Of a DNA stretch of 64,000 bases, positions 58,883-64,000 are shown piece after piece. Every line of letters starts with the position of its first letter. Positions within the stretch are counted from its first letter, which is position 1. The stretch spans positions 145,641 to 209,640 of the forward strand of contig JBNLFL010000024.1 in NCBI GenBank assembly GCA_050305515.1, written 5' to 3'. The stretch is from JAFGUB01 sp050305515. GTDB lineage: Bacteria > Campylobacterota > Campylobacteria > Campylobacterales > Sulfurimonadaceae. The notes below the pieces were generated by a model. The model had not been told where the DNA came from. It saw only the letters and a list, made by a program, of their open reading frames with translations, and ran no database searches. A program made the position numbers and the translations under genes.

Positions 58883-60697
58883 TTATTTTCCTGCGGCAGT
58901 TTTCGCATGACGGCGACGTTCGGTCGGGTCAAGGTAGCGTTTACGAATACGGATGCTGATCGGTGTGATCTCGAGCAGTTCGTCATCTTCAATCCACTCA
59001 AGCGCTTTCTCCAGGTTCATATCCCGTGGCGGAACGAGTTTGATAGCTTCATCCGCGCCGCTCGAGCGGACGTTGGACTGTTGCTTTCCTTTGATCGGGT
59101 TGACGTCGAGGTCGTTGGAACGTGAATGCTCCCCGATGATCATACCGGCGTAAACCTTGGTCTGCGGCCCGATAAAGATGGAACCACGGTCTTGCAGGTT
59201 AAAGAGCGAGTATGCCAGCGCCACACCCGTTTCCATCGAGACCAGCGCGCCGTACGGACGTGATTCAACCGTTCCGGAATAAGGGCGGAATTCCAGAAAC
59301 GAGTGGTTCATAACCCCTTCGCCTTTGGTATCAGTCAGAAACTGTCCGCGAAAACCGATGAGTCCGCGTGCCGGAATTTCGAATTCGATACGCTGAAAAC
59401 CTTCTCCCATAGGTACCATAGAGGTCATTTCCGCTTTGCGTCTTCCCAGACGCTCGATGACGGTACCGCCGAACTCTTCAGGTACGTCGATAACCAGGTG
59501 CTCAAACGGTTCGCATTTGACGCCTTCGATCTCTTTGACGATAACTTCAGGGCGTCCGATACCAAACTCAAAGCCCTCACGGCGCATGTTCTCTGCCAGA
59601 ATCGTGATCTGGAGCTCACCGCGTCCGGAGACTTTGAATTTTCCTTCCCCAACCGTTTCGTAGCGCATGGCGACGTTGGTTTTCATTTCGGCATCAAGAC
59701 GGTCTTTGAGTTTGTTGGAAGTGACGTGTTTACCCTCGGTCCCGGCCAGCGGAGAGTCATTGACAGAGAAGACGACCGTCAATGTCGGCTCTTCAATGTG
59801 CATCGGGTCAAGCGGCATCGGATTGGACGGATCGACAATGGAGTCACCCACATCGACGGTTTCAAGACCGGCAATCGCTACGATATCTCCGGCTTCAGCC
59901 GTATCGATCTCCATGCGGTTGAGTCCAAGAAAGCCGATCAGTTTGCTGACGCGCCCTCTGACCTGCTCACCGTCCGCTTTGGCAAGCAAAATGGTGTCAC
60001 CTTTGGAGATGGTACCGTTAAAAATACGTGAAATCCCGATTTTACCGACATAGTTGTCGTAGTCGAGTGTGAAGACCTGCGCCTGAGTAGGATTTTCCTT
60101 GTCGCCTTCGGGCTCGGGGATCTGGCTCAGAATGGTTTCGAAAATACATTTGAAATCACCATCCTCATCGGCCATATCGAGCTTGGCCATACCATTACGC
60201 GCTGCTGCGTAGATGATGGGGAAATCAAGTTGATCTTCTGTCGCGTCCATGGCAACGAAGAGGTCAAACACTTCATCGACAACGCGCTCGGGATCTGCGG
60301 AAGGCTTGTCAATTTTGTTAATGACTACGATAGGTTTTTTCCCCAGTCCGAGCATCTTTTTGACAACAAATTTTGTCTGTGGCATAACCCCTTCATAAGC
60401 GTCTACAAGAAGCAGAACGCCGTCAACCATCTTGAGGACACGCTCGACCTCTCCACCGAAGTCGGCGTGGCCCGGAGTGTCAATAATGTTGATCTTGTGG
60501 TCCTGATAGCGGATTGCCGTGTTTTTGGAGAGGATGGTGATACCGCGTTCTTTTTCAAGGGCATTGGAGTCCATGGCACGCTCATCAACATGCTCGTGAG
60601 AGCCAAATGTTCCCGATTGTTTGAGCAGACCATCGACAAGTGTCGTTTTACCATGGTCAACGTGTGCGATAACTGCGATGTTTCGTATCTTTTGCAA
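58883..60697 (-). CDS. typA: Translational GTPase TypA/BipA
   Basis: 604 residues when started at TTG 60697 (AGGAAA upstream), which matches the normal N-terminus QKIRNIAVIAHVDHGKTTL; a start at 60796 would add 33 unusual residues. G1 AHVDHGKT, G3 DTPGHADFGGE, G4 NKID; then EF-G-like domains and the BipA C-terminal domain. Ribosome-associated GTPase for assembly and stress. Confidence 0.95.
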   Translation of the reverse strand: MQKIRNIAVIAHVDHGKTTLVDGLLKQSGTFGSHEHVDERAMDSNALEKERGITILSKNTAIRYQDHKINIIDTPGHADFGGEVERVLKMVDGVLLLVDAYEGVMPQTKFVVKKMLGLGKKPIVVINKIDKPSADPERVVDEVFDLFVAMDATEDQLDFPIIYAAARNGMAKLDMADEDGDFKCIFETILSQIPEPEGDKENPTQAQVFTLDYDNYVGKIGISRIFNGTISKGDTILLAKADGEQVRGRVSKLIGFLGLNRMEIDTAEAGDIVAIAGLETVDVGDSIVDPSNPMPLDPMHIEEPTLTVVFSVNDSPLAGTEGKHVTSNKLKDRLDAEMKTNVAMRYETVGEGKFKVSGRGELQITILAENMRREGFEFGIGRPEVIVKEIEGVKCEPFEHLVIDVPEEFGGTVIERLGRRKAEMTSMVPMGEGFQRIEFEIPARGLIGFRGQFLTDTKGEGVMNHSFLEFRPYSGTVESRPYGALVSMETGVALAYSLFNLQDRGSIFIGPQTKVYAGMIIGEHSRSNDLDVNPIKGKQQSNVRSSGADEAIKLVPPRDMNLEKALEWIEDDELLEITPISIRIRKRYLDPTERRRHAKTAAGK

Positions 60698-60876
60698 AGG
60701 AGTTTCCTGTTTTGGGTTCTCTGCAACTGCGGCAGAGAAAAATTTTCGCGATTTTATCCAAAATTTATTGAATTTGAGGTTGTCGTGTTCTGACATACCT
60801 GATAAAAGCAGGAAAAACAGATATGGAATAGTGTTTGCTTTCTAATCAATAATTATTACGTTTGAAGGAGGCCGTT

Positions 60877-62469
60877 ATGATCGTTATTAATGCGAATGAG
60901 GCCAAAAAACCTTCGGGTCTGGCACAACTGCTTCTTGGCAACACGACTGCGGATCCGGGCAAATTTGCCAGGTTTCTTGAAGCATTTGAGGTGCAAAACA
61001 ATCAAAAAACCGGTGAATCCAAAAGTGATTTCACATTTCTGGTAGAGGATGGTAATGAACCGTCTACACCGCTTTTAAAAGAAAAAAGCGGAAAAAATTC
61101 AATGCGCACTGTGGACCAGATGCTGATTCAGACAGAGAAAAAAAGTCTCTCCCGTGAAATGACGGATGTCAAAGAGGGAAAACAGACACGTCAGGGAAGT
61201 ACACTTATCCAACTGCTTCAGGGGGATCAACGTGCTTCGGAAGTACCTGGTGACACGGAGGTCGCGCTGCGTGACGACCTGAAGATGCTTGATCCGAAAC
61301 TTCACGCATCCATGACACCTGAAGCCCTGAAAGAAGTTGTGGTTGCAGCCAAAACCTACCTGAAAGAACAGATCACTACCATTATCACATCGCAGCAGAT
61401 CGATCTCAAATCCATGCCGCAGAGTCTTAAGGGCTTGAGCGAGCTGGCAGATAAACTGGGCCTGAAGCTTGAAAAAATCACACTTGAGACCCTGAGTGTC
61501 AAATCTGCCGATACGACACTTTTGAAAGAGCCTCTTCCGGTACTAAATCTCAAACAGCTCGCCAAACCGCACTATGCCGCAAACACGCGTGTAGCAACGA
61601 CGACAGAACGTGCCGAAACCAGTGTCCCGCAACCGTTGAGTGAGGTTTTGCGCGAGGTGAAACGTTCGGAACATGTTCTGACGACGACACGCGAAGGCAG
61701 TACGGCAAAAGTGGTTGAAACGCAGGTGACACAAAATACGGAAGTCATCAAGAGTGCTTCTACAGTACCGCAGAAAGAGACGAAAACCACACGACGGGAA
61801 ACGGTGGTGACAACCGCCGCGACGCGTCAGGATAGTTCTTCGCCGATAGCGCCAAAACCGGATGAGGCCCAAAGCACTCCGTCTGAAAAAAGTCCGACGG
61901 CGAACAGTGTCGCCAGGCGTTCTACAGAGACGCAGTTGACGTCATTGCTAAACGGTATACAGCCTGATGAACCTTCTGAAAGTGTTCAGGAAAAACCGAC
62001 GGTTACGGAGAGCCGTATCACCAGTGTTGCTCCAAAAAGTGCCGACGCTCTGGAAGTCAAAGTTAAAGAGGCGCAGCAGACTGTTCGCCATTTTGCAGCA
62101 GACCTTAAAGAAGCGGTAGAAAATTACAAGCCTCCGTTTACGCGTCTGAAAATGACACTCAATCCGGCAAAACTGGGTGAGGTGGAAGTCACTATGGTAC
62201 AGCGTGGTAATAATGTTCATATTAATGTCAGTTCCAATAATGCCGCGCTTAATCTGTTGGCGCAGAATGTCACGGAATTAAAAACACAGCTGGCGAATAA
62301 CGGCGTCGTCAATACTTCCATGCAATTTAGCACGTCCCATGGCGAACATCAGCAGCAAGAGGGGCGTCATCAACAGGCTAATCAGGGTTATCGCAGTATC
62401 GAAGAGTTCAGTGACGAAGAGATGGAGCTGATTACTTCGATGGAAATTACACTTCCTCAATACGTATAA
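60877..62469 (+). CDS. fliK: Flagellar hook-length control protein
   Basis: About 530 residues from ATG 60877 behind AAGGAGG. Low-complexity, Thr/Ser/Lys-rich ruler region in the middle and the conserved C-terminal core FTRLKMTLNPAKLGEVEVTMV followed by NALNLLAQN-type sequence. Measures hook length and switches export substrates. First of a hook gene run with flgD and flgE. Confidence 0.9.
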   Translation: MIVINANEAKKPSGLAQLLLGNTTADPGKFARFLEAFEVQNNQKTGESKSDFTFLVEDGNEPSTPLLKEKSGKNSMRTVDQMLIQTEKKSLSREMTDVKEGKQTRQGSTLIQLLQGDQRASEVPGDTEVALRDDLKMLDPKLHASMTPEALKEVVVAAKTYLKEQITTIITSQQIDLKSMPQSLKGLSELADKLGLKLEKITLETLSVKSADTTLLKEPLPVLNLKQLAKPHYAANTRVATTTERAETSVPQPLSEVLREVKRSEHVLTTTREGSTAKVVETQVTQNTEVIKSASTVPQKETKTTRRETVVTTAATRQDSSSPIAPKPDEAQSTPSEKSPTANSVARRSTETQLTSLLNGIQPDEPSESVQEKPTVTESRITSVAPKSADALEVKVKEAQQTVRHFAADLKEAVENYKPPFTRLKMTLNPAKLGEVEVTMVQRGNNVHINVSSNNAALNLLAQNVTELKTQLANNGVVNTSMQFSTSHGEHQQQEGRHQQANQGYRSIEEFSDEEMELITSMEITLPQYV

Positions 62470-62479
62470 AGGATCTATT

Positions 62480-63157
62480 ATGGCAATCGACGCTTATGGC
62501 AATTATGCAACCACCTATACAGACCCAACGGCAGCAAGTAGTGCAACTACAGAAAATAAAACCGTCCTCGGAAAAGACGATTTTCTCAAACTTCTGTTGG
62601 TAGAGCTTCAGTATCAGGATCCTACCGAGCCTATGGACAGTGAAAAAATCCTGAGCCAGACTTCCCAGCTGGCAACACTCGAATCGACTGAAAATACCAA
62701 TACGGCTTTGGAAAATCTGACTGCGGCGCTTTCAGCCAGTCGCGACTTCTCAACGATTTCCGCAATCGGAAAGATGGCGGATACCGGCAGTAATGCCATT
62801 GTATTTGAAGAGGGATCGGATTCTACGTTTGAACTCTTTTTTGCCGATACAGTGAAAAGTGGCACGGTTTCGATCCTTGATGTTGACGGTAATGAAATCG
62901 CAACAATGGAGATACCTGAAGACAGCGAAGGCATTGCTTCGTTTGACTGGGACGGTAAAGACAAAGGCGGACATACGGTTGATGACGGCATCTATTATGT
63001 TACTGCCAGCTATACGGATGCAAGCGGAGTTTCAAAAGATACCCGCGTAGGCCTCTACCCCATTGAAGCGGTACGTTTTGAAGAGGGACAGACTCTGGTG
63101 AAACTGGGGTCGTCGTATGTTCCGTTTGATTCGATTCAAGAAGTGACAGAGGGGTAA
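62480..63157 (+). CDS. flgD: Flagellar hook capping protein
   Basis: 225 residues. N-terminal conserved block LGKDDFLKLLLVELQYQDPTEPMD, then QTSQLATLES, then the FlgD Ig/tudor-like C-terminal domain with DWDGKDKGGHTVDDGIYYV. Scaffold for hook polymerisation. Confidence 0.95.
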   Translation: MAIDAYGNYATTYTDPTAASSATTENKTVLGKDDFLKLLLVELQYQDPTEPMDSEKILSQTSQLATLESTENTNTALENLTAALSASRDFSTISAIGKMADTGSNAIVFEEGSDSTFELFFADTVKSGTVSILDVDGNEIATMEIPEDSEGIASFDWDGKDKGGHTVDDGIYYVTASYTDASGVSKDTRVGLYPIEAVRFEEGQTLVKLGSSYVPFDSIQEVTEG

Positions 63158-63160
63158 GCC

Positions 63161-64000
63161 ATGAATCAGGCATTTTTAACCGGAATCAATGGTGTCCAGC
63201 TGCACGAGTTCGCTATTGATAATATCGGTAACAATCTGGCTAACATCAGCACAGCGGGATACCGCGGATATACGGTTGAGTTTGCTTCGCTGTTTGAAAA
63301 AGCGATGTATCAGTCAGAGACTAAAGCACCCAATGAAAACGGTGTTGGAACCGGAGGGCGGATTCAGGCCAATGTGATGGATACGCACATGGGAGATCTG
63401 ATGCTTAGTGACAGCGCTACAGATTTGGCTATTGACGGGGACGGATGGTTCGGTGTCATGCATAAAAGCGGTGACATCCTCTATACCCGAGCCGGTGATT
63501 TCACCTTTGACGCGAACCGCTCGCTTGTTGCCCGTGACGGTATGTATGTTCTGGGAACAATTGGCAATAATATCCAGAATGGGGTATTGAGTGCGGAACT
63601 TCAGGAGGTTCCGCTTGGCAATGTCACCAGCCAGCAGATTCTGAACTTTCCGAAAGATCTGACATACCCAACAGTTCCGACCACTGCAGTGGATTTTTCC
63701 GGAAACCTCGGAATGAACGAGGATCCGATAGGTATGAATGCCAGCATCATTTCCGATGAGACGGATTATTCGCACAAAGATTTACGTCTGCTTTTTCAAA
63801 AAAGCGAAGTTCAGCCCGAAGAGGGTATCGCATGGGATATTACGGCAGAATTGAGGAGCAATGACGGCAGTATCGTGTTTGATACGCAAACCGGAAATGC
63901 CATATTCAACGCCTCCGGCGCATTGATCAGCTATAACATTCCTGCAATTGATAATGCCGGAACGCCGTTGACAGTCAATCTGGGCGAAGCCTATGACGGA
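63161..64000 (+). CDS. flgE: Flagellar hook protein, 3'-truncated by the window
   Basis: 280 codons open to the last base of the window. The N-terminus NQAFLTGINGVQLHEFAIDNIGNNLANIST is the rod/hook family signature, followed by AGYRG and DLAIDGDGWF. Starts 3 bases after flgD; position and length favour FlgE over FlgG. Confidence 0.9.
   Translation, partial: MNQAFLTGINGVQLHEFAIDNIGNNLANISTAGYRGYTVEFASLFEKAMYQSETKAPNENGVGTGGRIQANVMDTHMGDLMLSDSATDLAIDGDGWFGVMHKSGDILYTRAGDFTFDANRSLVARDGMYVLGTIGNNIQNGVLSAELQEVPLGNVTSQQILNFPKDLTYPTVPTTAVDFSGNLGMNEDPIGMNASIISDETDYSHKDLRLLFQKSEVQPEEGIAWDITAELRSNDGSIVFDTQTGNAIFNASGALISYNIPAIDNAGTPLTVNLGEAYDG

Noticed and set aside
1..64000. CRISPR arrays, insertion sequences, prophage or integron parts
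   Set aside because: No spaced direct repeats, transposase, integrase or phage genes were seen anywhere in the window.

Overview
The window looks like a piece of a Campylobacterota (epsilonproteobacterial) chromosome, probably a free-living marine or sulfur-cycle type near Sulfurovum, Sulfurimonas or Nitratifractor. Evidence: a CZB-type cytosolic chemoreceptor, a TonB receptor / YfiR-like / diguanylate cyclase trio, a non-classical SdhAB, a dense set of two-component and c-di-GMP proteins, a fliK-flgD-flgE order and small Campylobacterota-style hypotheticals. Base composition is close to 50% GC by eye. Genes are very tightly packed, with many ATGA or TGATG overlaps. No gene-free stretch exceeds 300 bases; the longest, about 280 bases before the gene at 27065, holds a c-di-GMP-I riboswitch.

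Layout. 0-6.4 kb: end of a degenerate GGDEF-EAL gene, queF, cca, a histidine kinase/response regulator pair, small envelope genes. 6.4-18.4 kb: a co-directional sugar block with a NUDT14-like NUDIX enzyme, a mannosyl/glucosyl-3-phosphoglycerate phosphatase, glycerate kinase, a GpgS-like glycosyltransferase, a GH13_18 phosphorylase, a REC-PAS-PAS-GGDEF regulator, a phosphorylase-kinase-like GH15 protein and glucokinase. Together they can make and recycle glucosylglycerate. 18.4-27 kb: a ParA-like ATPase, a tandem double ATP-grasp enzyme in an operon with a methyltransferase and clpS, tRNA-Ala, a PP-loop enzyme and dnaG. 27-39 kb: a riboswitch-controlled secreted repeat protein, rpsU, receptor/regulator/kinase operons, purT, a hydroxyacid dehydrogenase, a Deg protease. 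39-49 kb: hsp20, the trans-envelope c-di-GMP trio, a Crp/Fnr regulator, thioredoxin, an AEC transporter, and sdhA and sdhB with a tiny acidic gene between them. 49-64 kb: yajQ, a GGDEF protein, a SUV3-like helicase, rhodanese/DUF309/nitroreductase, mscS, a DUF481 protein, MFS, RDD, typA and the start of a flagellar hook cluster that runs off the window.

The most striking signal is not a gene. The perfect palindrome TTACATGTAA occurs 26 times, where a random 64 kb sequence would be expected to hold well under one. It sits inside genes only in the two frames that avoid its TAA (Leu-His-Val or x-Thr-Cys-Lys/Asn), at gene ends, in ribosome-binding regions, in a promoter spacer, and in the variable hairpin of the c-di-GMP riboswitch. 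I do not recognise it as a described element. Its function is unknown: uptake signal, methylation or binding site, or a spreading micro-repeat.

Limits: functions are read from motifs and remembered family features only. No database search or folding program was run.
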